Positions 8,011 to 16,524 of a DNA stretch of 64,000 nt are shown here, in pieces. The position numbers were made by a program, and so were the translations under genes. Source of the DNA: Collinsella sp. An307 (GTDB lineage Bacteria; Actinomycetota; Coriobacteriia; Coriobacteriales; Coriobacteriaceae); contig NZ_NFIP01000006.1 in NCBI RefSeq assembly GCF_002161805.1, positions 92,560 to 156,559 on the forward strand, in the 5' to 3' direction. The notes under the pieces are model-generated. The model had not been told where the DNA came from. It ran no database searches and saw only the letters and a program-made list of their open reading frames with translations. Position 1 is the first letter of the stretch. Every line of letters begins with the position of its first letter.

Positions 8011-9423
8011 CTATTCAGTCGCGGCGGTATCGTCGGCGGCGTCAGAACCATCGGACGCGGCCGCGTCGTCAGCGGTGCCCTCGGCCGAAGCATCGGCGTC
8101 GCTAGCCGTGTCGTCCGCGCTCTCATCCTCGGTGCCGGCAAGCGCCATGTCCACGTTGTAGGGAACGTCCTCGGGCATGGGGTTGATCTCAATGCCGGCG
8201 TCCTCAACATACTGGTCGAGCCACGCGTCGTAGGCATCGCTCTGGGCGTTGGACGCGATGGTGTCGGAGATGGTGTCGCGCAGATTCTCGGGAATCTGGT
8301 CGATGGAGGTGACCTCGCCGTCCACGTGGAAGAGTTCGGTGCACTGGATGAGGTGGTAGCCGTAGGTCGTCTCCACGATGCCGCTCATTTCGCCGGGGTC
8401 AAGCTCGGCCAGCGCGTCGCCGTACTCGGTCACAAAGCTCGTGAGCTTGTCCCAGCCCACGTCGCCGCCGTCCTTGGCGGAGCCGTCCTCGGAGTTCTCC
8501 TTGGCGGCATCGGCAAACGAAATCTCGCCCGCCTCAATCTGGGCGCGCAGGTCCTCGAGCTTCTGGCGAGCCTCCTCGCGCGTGGCGTCATCGGCCTCGG
8601 AGTCAACCTTGATGAGGATGTGGCTCGAGCGGCGCGCGTCATTCAGCGAGTCGAGGTTCTCGTTCACGTAGTCGATAATCTCCTGGTCGGAGGGGTCCTC
8701 GAGCGGCGCCACCTCGTCGCGGAGCTTCTCGAGCGCAACCGAGCTCTCAAGCTGCTGGCGGTACGTGTCCTCGGTGTAGCCGTACATCTGGATGATGGAA
8801 AGGAGCGTCTCCTCGGAGCCGTACTGGGCAACCTCGTTGTCCCACGCCTCGTCAATCTCCTCGTCGGAAACCTCGATACCGTACTCGCTCACGGCCTGGG
8901 TGAGCAGGTACTGGCGAGCGAGCGAGTTGATGACCTGCTCGCGCAGGGTCTCGGGCGTGAGGCCCTGGCCCTCGAGGTAGGTCGCCCACGCGGCGTCGGT
9001 GTCGTAGCTGCTGCGCGTGGCCATGATCTGCTCGGTAACGGTGTCCTCGGTAATGTTCACACCAGAGACCTCGGCCGCAACGCCGCCGGTAAGATGGTAG
9101 TCCTCGCCGCCGGAGCTAATCTGGTTCAAAACGCCCGAGCACGCCATCGCGGTGACCGAAAGCAGCATCGCGGCAACGCCGATGGCAACCAGAACGTACT
9201 TGGCGGCCTTGCTCATCTTCTCCTTGCGTGCGTGCTTGCGCTCGGCCTTGGTGGCGCCGTCCTTTGCGCCGGCAGTGCGACCGCGACCGTCCTTGGCGTC
9301 CGCCTCGGCGGCTGCCTTGCCACCGGCAAGCTTGCTCGACGCGGCGCGCGTGGCACCCTGAGCCTTCTTCTTAGGGTCGGCCTCGGGCGCGGACCCGTCG
9401 TTTTTCTTCGTAAAGAGAGCCAT
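8011..9423 (-). CDS. Membrane-anchored parvulin-type peptidyl-prolyl isomerase (SurA/PrsA-like)
   Basis: The 470-residue protein should help extracytoplasmic proteins fold. Residues 1-73 are cytoplasmic and rich in Lys/Ala. One transmembrane helix follows (about 74-97, VLVAIGVAAMLLSVTAMAC), then a SurA_N-like helical region. A PpiC domain (about 265-370) has SSHILIKV at its start, DVGWDKL in the middle and YGYHLIQ at the end. The C-terminal 40 residues are an Ala/Asp/Ser low-complexity tail. The cysteine at the helix end resembles a lipobox but lacks the usual leucine at -3, so a plain membrane anchor is favoured. Confidence 0.85.
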   Translation of the reverse strand: MALFTKKNDGSAPEADPKKKAQGATRAASSKLAGGKAAAEADAKDGRGRTAGAKDGATKAERKHARKEKMSKAAKYVLVAIGVAAMLLSVTAMACSGVLNQISSGGEDYHLTGGVAAEVSGVNITEDTVTEQIMATRSSYDTDAAWATYLEGQGLTPETLREQVINSLARQYLLTQAVSEYGIEVSDEEIDEAWDNEVAQYGSEETLLSIIQMYGYTEDTYRQQLESSVALEKLRDEVAPLEDPSDQEIIDYVNENLDSLNDARRSSHILIKVDSEADDATREEARQKLEDLRAQIEAGEISFADAAKENSEDGSAKDGGDVGWDKLTSFVTEYGDALAELDPGEMSGIVETTYGYHLIQCTELFHVDGEVTSIDQIPENLRDTISDTIASNAQSDAYDAWLDQYVEDAGIEINPMPEDVPYNVDMALAGTEDESADDTASDADASAEGTADDAAASDGSDAADDTAATE

Positions 9424-9563
9424 AAGAAGCGTTCCCTCTCACGCGGCGATGCACAACCATCGCACGGGCGGCGCTCGGGCGCGCACCCAAAAGCTGGCAG
9501 ATAAACGTTCCTATTCTCGCACAAAGCGAGCGCCGGGGCCTCCCCCGCCGTGCGAAGAGCAGC

Positions 9564-9654
9564 CAGCCGACACATCGCCTGCCACCGCCGCGCCGCGCAA
9601 TGCTCCAACGGCGCTCCGTCGCGCCCCTCTTGGTGCAGCCGACACATCGTCTGC
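9564..9654. repeat. 19-bp direct repeat pair upstream of the EIIA gene
   Basis: CAGCCGACACATCGCCTGC at 9564-9582 recurs at 9636-9654 with one change (C to T), 72 bp apart. It lies in the divergent region between the foldase gene and the PTS gene, just upstream of a TACGAT -10-like box at 9674. It may be a pair of regulator sites. Confidence 0.45.
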
Positions 9655-9721
9655 GCGCAGGGGGTTGTTCTGCTACGATGCCTCCACAGCATTTTTATCC
9701 GTGCAGCAAAGGGGAAGCACC

Positions 9722-10180
9722 ATGGCCATCGACCTCAGCCTCTTCAAACCCAACCTGGTCTTTTTTGGGTGGGAGTGCGCGACGCCTGACGAGGTCTTTG
9801 ACCACCTCGCCGCCGAGCTCGAGGCGCGCGGACTTGTGGCCCCCACCTGGCGCGAGGCCGTCGGCGCGCGCGAACGCGTCTTCCCCACCGGCCTCAAGAC
9901 CATCGGCTGCGGACTTGCGCTTCCCCATGCAGATGCCGAGCACACGCTCGCACCCTTTATCGCCATCGCGCGGCCGGCAACGCCCGTGCCGTTTGAGCCC
10001 ATGGGCGGCATTGGCAGCACGGTTCCGGCGGACATCGTCATCGCACTCGGCTTCAATCATGCCGACGACCAGATCGGCGCCCTCCAGCACCTCATGGGTG
10101 TTTTTGCAGACGAGGAACGCGCCCACGCCGTACTTGCCGCCGCAACGCCCGAGGAACTTGTGGCCGAGTTGAGTGCCTAG
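9722..10180 (+). CDS. PTS EIIA component (fructose/mannitol type, stand-alone)
   Basis: This 152-residue single-domain phosphotransferase EIIA of the fructose/galactitol type accepts phosphate from HPr on a histidine. The GLALPHAD motif near residues 64-71 holds the phosphorylated His. The family features FG...A, VFPTGL and HLMGVFADEE are visible. The start has AAGGGGAAG about 5 bp before the ATG. No EIIB or EIIC gene lies next to it, so it may serve a PTS elsewhere or act as a regulatory EIIA. A long hairpin follows it. Confidence 0.85.
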   Translation: MAIDLSLFKPNLVFFGWECATPDEVFDHLAAELEARGLVAPTWREAVGARERVFPTGLKTIGCGLALPHADAEHTLAPFIAIARPATPVPFEPMGGIGSTVPADIVIALGFNHADDQIGALQHLMGVFADEERAHAVLAAATPEELVAELSA

Positions 10181-10274
10181 CCCGTGGCGTTGGGCACACA
10201 GCGCTGGGCACGTGGCGCTGGGGCCGCCGCTCCGAGCCCGCAGCACTGGTAAACCCCGCGTTGTTAGCGTGTCG

Positions 10275-10342
10275 TTTCATCAAAACCGTGTTTGCCAGCT
10301 CTCCAGCGGCTTGGAGAGCTGGCAAACACGGTTTTGGCGAAA
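10275..10342. terminator. Very long perfect hairpin between convergent EIIA and phosphoketolase genes
   Basis: A perfect 25-bp stem (10281-10305 with 10312-10336) and a 6-nt loop can extend by 4 bp (TTTC/GAAA) past a 2-bp mismatch. A T/A-rich base on each side would let it terminate transcription from both directions. The stem is much longer than the other terminators in the window. Confidence 0.6.
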
Positions 10343-10453
10343 TAGGGCCCCTGCCGAGGGGCAACTGCGGAGGCGGGAGGTGCTGGCCAGCAAGAACGTT
10401 GCCGCCCATAGCGCGCATTTGCAAGCGGAGGGCGAGCGCCCGTTGCCCGGCCG

Positions 10454-12952
10454 CTACATGAGCTCGAGCGAGGGGTGGTCGATGCCGTGCTCGACGGAGT
10501 AGGCCCACAGCTCGTCGCGCTTGGCAGCAAAGTCGCTGCATACCGGCTCAAACCGCGCCGCATCAACGAGGGAAAGGCCTGTCTTGGCGAGCTCGAAGCG
10601 GTCCATACCGTTTGCGTAGAGCATGCCGTAGGGCGTGGTCGTGGCGCCTTGGTTGCGGAAGCCGCGGACGCAGAATCGGCTCGCACCCGGGCGACGCGCG
10701 ATCAGGCGCAGCACCTGGCCTTCGTACCCGTGGAAACAGAAGAGCACTGGCACGTCCGTGCCAAAGAGCTCATCAAACTCGTCGGCGCTAAACGCGCCGG
10801 CGGCGTCGCCCGGAGCCGCCAGGCGGAGCAGGTCGACCACGTTCACAAAGCGCACACGCACGCCCGCCTCGCTCATGAGGCGCGCGGCGGCAAGGGCCTC
10901 GACCGTCACCACGTCGCCCGCGCTCGCCACCACAAGATCGGGGCGCTCGCCTGCGGCCGCGCTCGACGCCCAGCCCCACGCGGCGGCGCCGCGCGCGAGC
11001 TCGGCGGTTGCCTCCGCGAGCGTGAGGTAGACCGGACTCTCGTGCTTGCCGGCGATGATGGCGTTTACGCGGTTGGTAGACGCGTAGCAGCGGCGCATCA
11101 CGGCGAGCATCATGTTGGCGTCGACCGGGTAGTAGAGGCGCGCGATGTCGAGCGCGCCCGCCTTGTTGATGAGCAGGTCGGCAAAGCCGGGGTCCTGGTG
11201 CGTGAAACCGTTGTGATCCTGGCGCCACACGTGGCTGGTGAGCAGAATGTTCAGGCTCGAGAGCGGGGCGCGCCAGGCGCCGGGGGCCAAACTCTCCTCC
11301 AGCCACTTGAGGTGCTGCCCCACCATGGAGCCCGCCACCTGGGCAAACGCCTCGTAGGTGGCCCAGATGCCATGGCGCCCCGTGAGCACGTAGCCCTCGA
11401 GCATGCCCTCGCACTGGTGCTCGGAGAGTACCTCGACCACTTTGCCGGACGGCACGAGGTCGAGGTCCGCAGGGTCGTCAACGGGATCTGCCACCGAAGC
11501 GGCACCGTCGTCGCGGGCGATGGCGCCCGCGTTCCACTGCTTGCCCGTGACCTCGAGCGAGGCGTCCATGCGGTTGCTGGAGAGCTCGTCGGGGCTGAAC
11601 AGGCGGAAGTTATCGGGGTTCTCGCGCATGACCTCGCGCGTGTAGGCGCCGCACATGCCGGCAAGGCCCACTTTGCGCTGGCCGCGCGTACGGTCGGAGA
11701 TAAGAAGCGCCCAGTCCGCCGGGTCGGGCAGCGCAAGGGCGCGCCGGCAGGTACCGCCGTCTGCGAGCGAGTTCACGCCCAGGCGCATCGCGCCCGTGGG
11801 CATGATGGCGCGCACAGCAGGCACAAAGGCGCCCGCGTCGTCAAAGAGCTCCTCCGGCCGGTAGGAGCGCAGCCACTGCTCAAGCCACGCGAGCCGCTCG
11901 GGATCCGCGCCAATGCGCAGCGGCACCTCGTGGATGGAGGTCGTGTCCTCAAAAGGTGTGCCGTCCGGGCCGGCGGGCGTGGTCCAACCCTTGGGCGACT
12001 GGAAGATGATGAGCGGATAGGCAGGCCCCGCCGCGGGCTCGGGGCGCTCGCCCGCGCACGCATCTTCAAGCGCGGCCGCCTTAATCGCGCAGATGCGCGC
12101 GTACACGTCCTCAAGAAGCTCGGCAAACCGCGTGTGGAACGAGAGCGGATCCTCGTCATCAAAACCCACGGTAAAGGTCACCGGGTCGTAACCGAGGCCG
12201 CGGAAGTACATCGCCCGCTCCTCGGGCGTGGCCGCCGCAATGAGCGAGGGCATGGTGATCTTGTAACCGTTGAGGTGGAGGATGGGCAGCACGATGCCGT
12301 CGGTAGCCGGGTTCATAATGCGCGACATGCTCCAGGCGGACGCGATGGCGCCCTCCTCCGACTCGCCGTCGCCCACGATAGGCACGATCAGCTGATCGGG
12401 GTTGTCAAAAGCGGCGCCAAAGGCGTGACTGAGCGTGTAGCCAAGCTCGCCGCCGGAATGGATGGACCCGGGCAGCGCCGGCGTGCAGTTGGAGGGCATG
12501 CCGCCGGGCGCCGCGTAGGCGCGCATAAAGGTGGCGAGGCCGTCCTCGGTAGGCGTGACCTCGGGATAGCGCTCGGTATAAGAGCCGTCAACAAGCGCGC
12601 TCACCGCACCGGCGTTGCCGCCGTGACCGGGGCCCAGCACCACAAGCGCGTGCTGGGCGTGCGCCGCAACGAGGCGGTTCACATGCGCGTAGATGAAGTT
12701 GAGGCCGGGGATGGTGCCCCAGTGGCCCACCGGGCGCGGCTTCACGTCGTCAAAGGTGAGCGGCCGGCGCAAAAGCGGGTTGGCGCGCAGGTAAATCTGG
12801 CCGAGGGACAGGTAGTTTGCGCAGCGCCAGTAGGCGTCAAGCGAACGCGCCGTCGCGGGCGTGATGGGGGCGCGCTCGGCACGCCAGGCGCCCTCGGCGC
12901 TATGCGGGACGGCGCCGACGGCTCCATCGGCATATGCCCGTTGAGACGCCAT
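10454..12952 (-). CDS. xfp: Xylulose-5-phosphate/fructose-6-phosphate phosphoketolase
   Basis: This 832-residue ThDP enzyme cleaves xylulose-5-P (and often fructose-6-P) with phosphate into acetyl phosphate plus a triose or tetrose phosphate. It feeds acetate and ATP formation in the cytoplasm. Family motifs are visible: LSLGQIYL and PVGHWGT near the N-terminus, VVLGPGHGGNAG (about residue 100), GGELGYTLSHAFGAAFDNPD, and VGDGESE for ThDP/Mg. The C-terminal region matches XFP_C (SLVDAARFEP). Length is close to the usual 790-830. The ATG at 12952 is the only good start. The gene stands alone between the long hairpin and glmS. Confidence 0.95.
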   Translation of the reverse strand: MASQRAYADGAVGAVPHSAEGAWRAERAPITPATARSLDAYWRCANYLSLGQIYLRANPLLRRPLTFDDVKPRPVGHWGTIPGLNFIYAHVNRLVAAHAQHALVVLGPGHGGNAGAVSALVDGSYTERYPEVTPTEDGLATFMRAYAAPGGMPSNCTPALPGSIHSGGELGYTLSHAFGAAFDNPDQLIVPIVGDGESEEGAIASAWSMSRIMNPATDGIVLPILHLNGYKITMPSLIAAATPEERAMYFRGLGYDPVTFTVGFDDEDPLSFHTRFAELLEDVYARICAIKAAALEDACAGERPEPAAGPAYPLIIFQSPKGWTTPAGPDGTPFEDTTSIHEVPLRIGADPERLAWLEQWLRSYRPEELFDDAGAFVPAVRAIMPTGAMRLGVNSLADGGTCRRALALPDPADWALLISDRTRGQRKVGLAGMCGAYTREVMRENPDNFRLFSPDELSSNRMDASLEVTGKQWNAGAIARDDGAASVADPVDDPADLDLVPSGKVVEVLSEHQCEGMLEGYVLTGRHGIWATYEAFAQVAGSMVGQHLKWLEESLAPGAWRAPLSSLNILLTSHVWRQDHNGFTHQDPGFADLLINKAGALDIARLYYPVDANMMLAVMRRCYASTNRVNAIIAGKHESPVYLTLAEATAELARGAAAWGWASSAAAGERPDLVVASAGDVVTVEALAAARLMSEAGVRVRFVNVVDLLRLAAPGDAAGAFSADEFDELFGTDVPVLFCFHGYEGQVLRLIARRPGASRFCVRGFRNQGATTTPYGMLYANGMDRFELAKTGLSLVDAARFEPVCSDFAAKRDELWAYSVEHGIDHPSLELM

Positions 12953-13158
12953 GGCTCCCTCCCCTGCACGGTCGACCTCAAGCTACGGTTCTATCCATCA
13001 TAGGTCATCGCCGCGCCGGCACTCCTCGATTCCCGGCAGACGGTGGGAAAGCTCCTGCTCACGCAACGGGGGACACAATTACTCCACCGTATGCACGCGC
13101 GCCGTACGCGCCCGGTCGGCACGGCCAGCAGGCACCCCGCCGCCCCGGCCGGCGCGCG

Positions 13159-15069
13159 CTACTCCACCGTCACGCTCTTGGCGAGGTTGCGCGGTTGGTC
13201 CACGTCGCAGCCGCGCATAAGCGCGACCTCGCGGGCGAGCAGCTGGAGCGGCACCGTTGCCGTGATGGCAGAAAACGCGTCGCGCACGGGCGGGATGTAG
13301 ATGACATGGTCCGCTATCCGCGCAATGTCCTCGTCCCCCTCGGTCGCCACAACCACGATCTTGGCCCCGCGCGCCTCGCACTCCTTAAGGTTGGAGACGG
13401 TCTTGTCGTACACGGGGCTCTTGGTGGCAATGGCAATAACCGGGAACCCCGGGTCGATAAGGGCGATGGGCCCGTGCTTCATCTCACCGGCGGCGTACGC
13501 CTCAGCGTGCAGGTAGCTGATCTCCTTCAGCTTGAGGGCGCCCTCGTTGGCGATGGCGGCGCCCATGCCGCGCCCCACAAAGAGCGCCGAGTGCGCGTCT
13601 TTGCAGGCAAGCGCGGCCTCGTGAATCGCGTCTTTTTGCGTGTCGAGAATCCACTGGATCTGCTCGGCCGTGTCACCCAGCTCGCGGAAGAGCATGCGCA
13701 CCTGGCCCACCGTAAGGCGGTACTTTACCTGCGCCAACAGCAGCGCCAGCAATGTGAGCGACACCACCTGTCCAATGAAACTCTTGGTGGAGGCAACCGC
13801 AATCTCTTTGTTGGCCTTAGTGTAGATGACGCCGTCGCTCTCGCGCGCCACGGGGCTCCCCACCACGTTGGTGATGCCAAAGACCTTGGCGCCCTTGATG
13901 CGCGCGTCGCGGATGGCGGCGAGGGTGTCGGCCGTCTCGCCAGACTGGGACACCGCGACTACCAGCGTAGAGGGGGTGATGATGGGGTTGCGATAGCGGA
14001 ACTCGCTCGCCGCCTCGACCTCGCAGGGGATGCGCGCCCACATCTCGATAAGGTTTTTGGCGATAAGGCCGGCGTGGTAGCTCGTACCGCATGCAATCAC
14101 GTACACGCGGTCGATGAGGTTGAGTTCCTCGAGCGAAAGGCCCAGCTCGTCGATGGTGAGCTCGCCTCCCGTCATGCGGCCCACGAGGGTGTCGCGCACC
14201 ACGCGCGGCTGCTCGCAGATCTCCTTCAGCATGAAATCGGGGTAACCGCCCTTTTCCGCCATGTCGATATCCCAGTCGATGTGGGTGACGGCGGGCTCGA
14301 TGGGTGCGCCCTCGGTGTCGGTGTAGGTGATGCCCTCGGGGGCGAGGCGCGCAAACTGCCCGTCTTCCAGCACCACCACGTCGCGCGTGGCGTCGATGAG
14401 CGCAATCACGTCCGAGGCAACGTAGCTGCCGCGCGCACCGCGGCCGATGACGATGGGACTGTCCTTGCGGGCGACGGCGATCACACCGGGCTCGTCCGCA
14501 CACACAACGGCAAGACCGTAGGCGCCGACCACGTGCGTGCACGCCTCGCGCACAGCCGCCATAAGGTCGTGGCAGCCCGGGGCAGCGGACGCGCCCGGCG
14601 CTGTGCCCGCGGCGGGGTCGGAGGGCGACCCGACCGGCCAACCGTAGTAGGCCTCCTCAATAAGGTGCGCAAAGACCTCGGTATCGGTATCGCTGGTAAA
14701 GGTGTGGCCGCGTTGGCCGAGCTCCTCGCGCAGCTCGGCAAAGTTCTCGATAATGCCGTTGTGCACGATGGCGATGCGCCCGTTGCAGCTCGTATGCGGA
14801 TGCGCGTTTTCCTTACTCGGACGGCCGTGCGTGGCCCAGCGCGTGTGGCCGATGCCGCAGGTCGCGGCCGCGTCCCTGTTGGCGAGCGCCTCCTCAAGAC
14901 CAGCGACCTTGCCCACTCGGCGGATCACGTCGATGTGCGCGGCACCACCCGCAGCATCCTCCAGCGCCACGCCCGCCGAGTCGTACCCGCGGTACTCAAG
15001 CCGCTTGAGGCCGTTGATAAGGATATCTTTTGCCAGCTCATCACCGGTGTAACCCACGATGCCGCACAT
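13159..15069 (-). CDS. glmS: Glutamine-fructose-6-phosphate aminotransferase (isomerising)
   Basis: GlmS makes glucosamine-6-phosphate, the first committed step towards UDP-GlcNAc for peptidoglycan. The start MCGIVGYTG places the catalytic Cys at position 2 after Met removal. The N-terminal glutaminase domain has GIGHTRWATHG and NGIIENF. Two SIS domains follow (ACGTSYHAGL; VSQSGETADTL; GRGMG), and the C-terminus ends in LAKSVTVE as in other GlmS. At 636 residues it is about 25 longer than usual because of an Ala/Pro-rich insert near residues 145-165. No glmS ribozyme-like leader was recognised. Confidence 0.96.
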   Translation of the reverse strand: MCGIVGYTGDELAKDILINGLKRLEYRGYDSAGVALEDAAGGAAHIDVIRRVGKVAGLEEALANRDAAATCGIGHTRWATHGRPSKENAHPHTSCNGRIAIVHNGIIENFAELREELGQRGHTFTSDTDTEVFAHLIEEAYYGWPVGSPSDPAAGTAPGASAAPGCHDLMAAVREACTHVVGAYGLAVVCADEPGVIAVARKDSPIVIGRGARGSYVASDVIALIDATRDVVVLEDGQFARLAPEGITYTDTEGAPIEPAVTHIDWDIDMAEKGGYPDFMLKEICEQPRVVRDTLVGRMTGGELTIDELGLSLEELNLIDRVYVIACGTSYHAGLIAKNLIEMWARIPCEVEAASEFRYRNPIITPSTLVVAVSQSGETADTLAAIRDARIKGAKVFGITNVVGSPVARESDGVIYTKANKEIAVASTKSFIGQVVSLTLLALLLAQVKYRLTVGQVRMLFRELGDTAEQIQWILDTQKDAIHEAALACKDAHSALFVGRGMGAAIANEGALKLKEISYLHAEAYAAGEMKHGPIALIDPGFPVIAIATKSPVYDKTVSNLKECEARGAKIVVVATEGDEDIARIADHVIYIPPVRDAFSAITATVPLQLLAREVALMRGCDVDQPRNLAKSVTVE

Positions 15070-15142
15070 AATCGCTCCCTCGCTTGCGCGCAGACGGATA
15101 TGCGGACCATTCTAGGAGCGACCCCACGCGCGCCGGCGCACA

Positions 15143-15229
15143 ACCAGACTGGTAACAATAATAACATACCAGTTTGACACACGTGAAACATCGTCCTTGT
15201 TGCTGAAACGCTTCAATTGTTGCTATGCT
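15143..15229 (+). promoter_or_regulatory. lacI-type gene promoter with overlapping operator palindromes
   Basis: TGAAACGCTTCA at 15204-15215 is a near-perfect LacI-family operator with the usual central CG. It lies between a TTGCTG (15200-15205) and a TATGCT (15224-15229) promoter pair, so the encoded repressor probably controls itself. ACCAGACTGGT at 15143-15153 and CTGGTA/TACCAG (15149-15154/15167-15172) add further dyads on the glmS side. Confidence 0.5.
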
Positions 15230-15264
15230 GAGGCCAGCTGACCGCCCGCACGCAAGGAGAAACC

Positions 15265-16437
15265 ATGGCCAAGGTGAGAATCGTCGACGTCGCCCGCGAA
15301 GCCGGAGTCTCACTCGGCACGGTCTCCAACGCGCTCAACCACCCCGAGAAGGTGCGGCCCGACACGCGCCGTCTCATCCAGGAGGCGATCGACCGGCTCG
15401 GCTACACCCCCAACCAAAGCGCGCGCATGCTCGCGGGCGGGCGCAACGCAACCATCGGCCTCGTGCTGCCGCGCCTCAACCACGGCCCCAGCCTGCAGAT
15501 TGCCAACGGCGCGCACACCGAGGCGCGCCGCCACGGCTTTGACCTGCTGATTGCCAACGCCGACGGCGACTCCGCGCTCGAGAAACACTACAACCGGTTT
15601 TTCATTGGCAGCCAGGTGTCGGGCGTGCTCATCAACCCGGTTGAGACCTCGCACTGGCACCCCTGCCCCACGCTTCCCGTGCCCGTGGTCTACCTGGGCA
15701 TCCACAGCGCGGAGCCGGGCCTCTACGTTACGGCCGACCACCGCGCGCAGGGGCGCATTGTCGCTGCGCACCTGGTGGCGCAAGGCGCCCGGCGCGTGTG
15801 CATCATCGGCCACGCGGACAACCAGTCGATGCAGCTGCGTCTTGAGGGCGCACTCAACACGTTTGCCGCGACGCCCGATATTGCGGTCGAGGTGATTGAC
15901 GCGGGCGAGGGCGGTGTCTCGGGCGATGGCTACACGCTGGGCGCCCAGCTCATGCGGCGCGACGAGGCCAGCCGCCCGGACGCGGTGCTGGGTCTGAGCG
16001 ACGTGCTTGCCGCCGGCGCCATCGCAGGCGTGATGTCGCTTGGGCTCAACGTGCCGGACGACGTGATGGTCGCCGGCTGCGGCGGCAACCCGCTCGCCTG
16101 GTGCGGTGCGGTGCCGCTCACCACGAGCGCGCCCACCGGCTACGAGGTCGGGCGCAAAGGCGTGCAGCTGCTGCTTGAGGCCATCGAGCAACAGCGGGCG
16201 GACGAGGAAGCGCGCGCACGGCTCGCGCGCGGCGGTACCGCGGGTACCTGGGCCGCCCAAAGCGGGCGAGCGGCCGAGCCCCTCGCCCATGAACGCCCCG
16301 CAGAGCCCCTCACCCATTGGGAGCTCGTGCGACCGTTTTTGCTCGCGCGCGAGAGCACGGGCGGGCACGCCACCTCGATTGTGCCGGGCGCGCACACCGT
16401 GCCAATCCCCGAGCTCAACCTCGGCGTCTACCTGTAA
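15265..16437 (+). CDS. LacI-family transcriptional regulator
   Basis: The 390-residue regulator has a typical LacI N-terminal helix-turn-helix (VRIVDVAREAGVSLGTVSNALN) and hinge helix (NQSARML). A periplasmic-binding-protein-like sugar domain with GLVLPRLNHG follows. AAGGAGA lies 5 bp before the ATG. The C-terminus has an unusual about 70-residue extension after the effector domain (arginine/alanine-rich, then ELVRPFLLARESTGG), though a related ...RESTG tail is common in this family. It lies divergent from glmS with operator-like dyads between them. The effector sugar cannot be read from sequence. Confidence 0.9.
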   Translation: MAKVRIVDVAREAGVSLGTVSNALNHPEKVRPDTRRLIQEAIDRLGYTPNQSARMLAGGRNATIGLVLPRLNHGPSLQIANGAHTEARRHGFDLLIANADGDSALEKHYNRFFIGSQVSGVLINPVETSHWHPCPTLPVPVVYLGIHSAEPGLYVTADHRAQGRIVAAHLVAQGARRVCIIGHADNQSMQLRLEGALNTFAATPDIAVEVIDAGEGGVSGDGYTLGAQLMRRDEASRPDAVLGLSDVLAAGAIAGVMSLGLNVPDDVMVAGCGGNPLAWCGAVPLTTSAPTGYEVGRKGVQLLLEAIEQQRADEEARARLARGGTAGTWAAQSGRAAEPLAHERPAEPLTHWELVRPFLLARESTGGHATSIVPGAHTVPIPELNLGVYL

Positions 16438-16524
16438 CTTCGACACCTAGGGCGGGAGCGGCGCCCCGTGAGCGCCAACGGCACACGCCTCGCGCCGCGC
16501 AACGCAGCACGCTACCCCACTCGC

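Noticed and set aside
10475..13003. 842-codon open frame on the plus strand opposite phosphoketolase
   Set aside because: It is a high-GC antisense shadow with Arg/His/Val/Ala-rich content and no ribosome-binding site, while the opposite strand carries a full enzyme.
13079..13381. 100-codon minus-strand frame ending TVE like glmS
   Set aside because: It overlaps the glmS end in another frame; the shared last codons look like chance.
15070..15142. glmS ribozyme/riboswitch
   Set aside because: No recognisable core near the glmS start; the leader is short and shared with a divergent promoter region.
12934..15177. 747-codon frame opposite glmS
   Set aside because: It spans two genes and their intergenic gap on the other strand and shows no family motif.
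15181..15190. parS half-site ACGTGAAACA upstream of the lacI-type gene
   Set aside because: Only one half of the palindrome is present.
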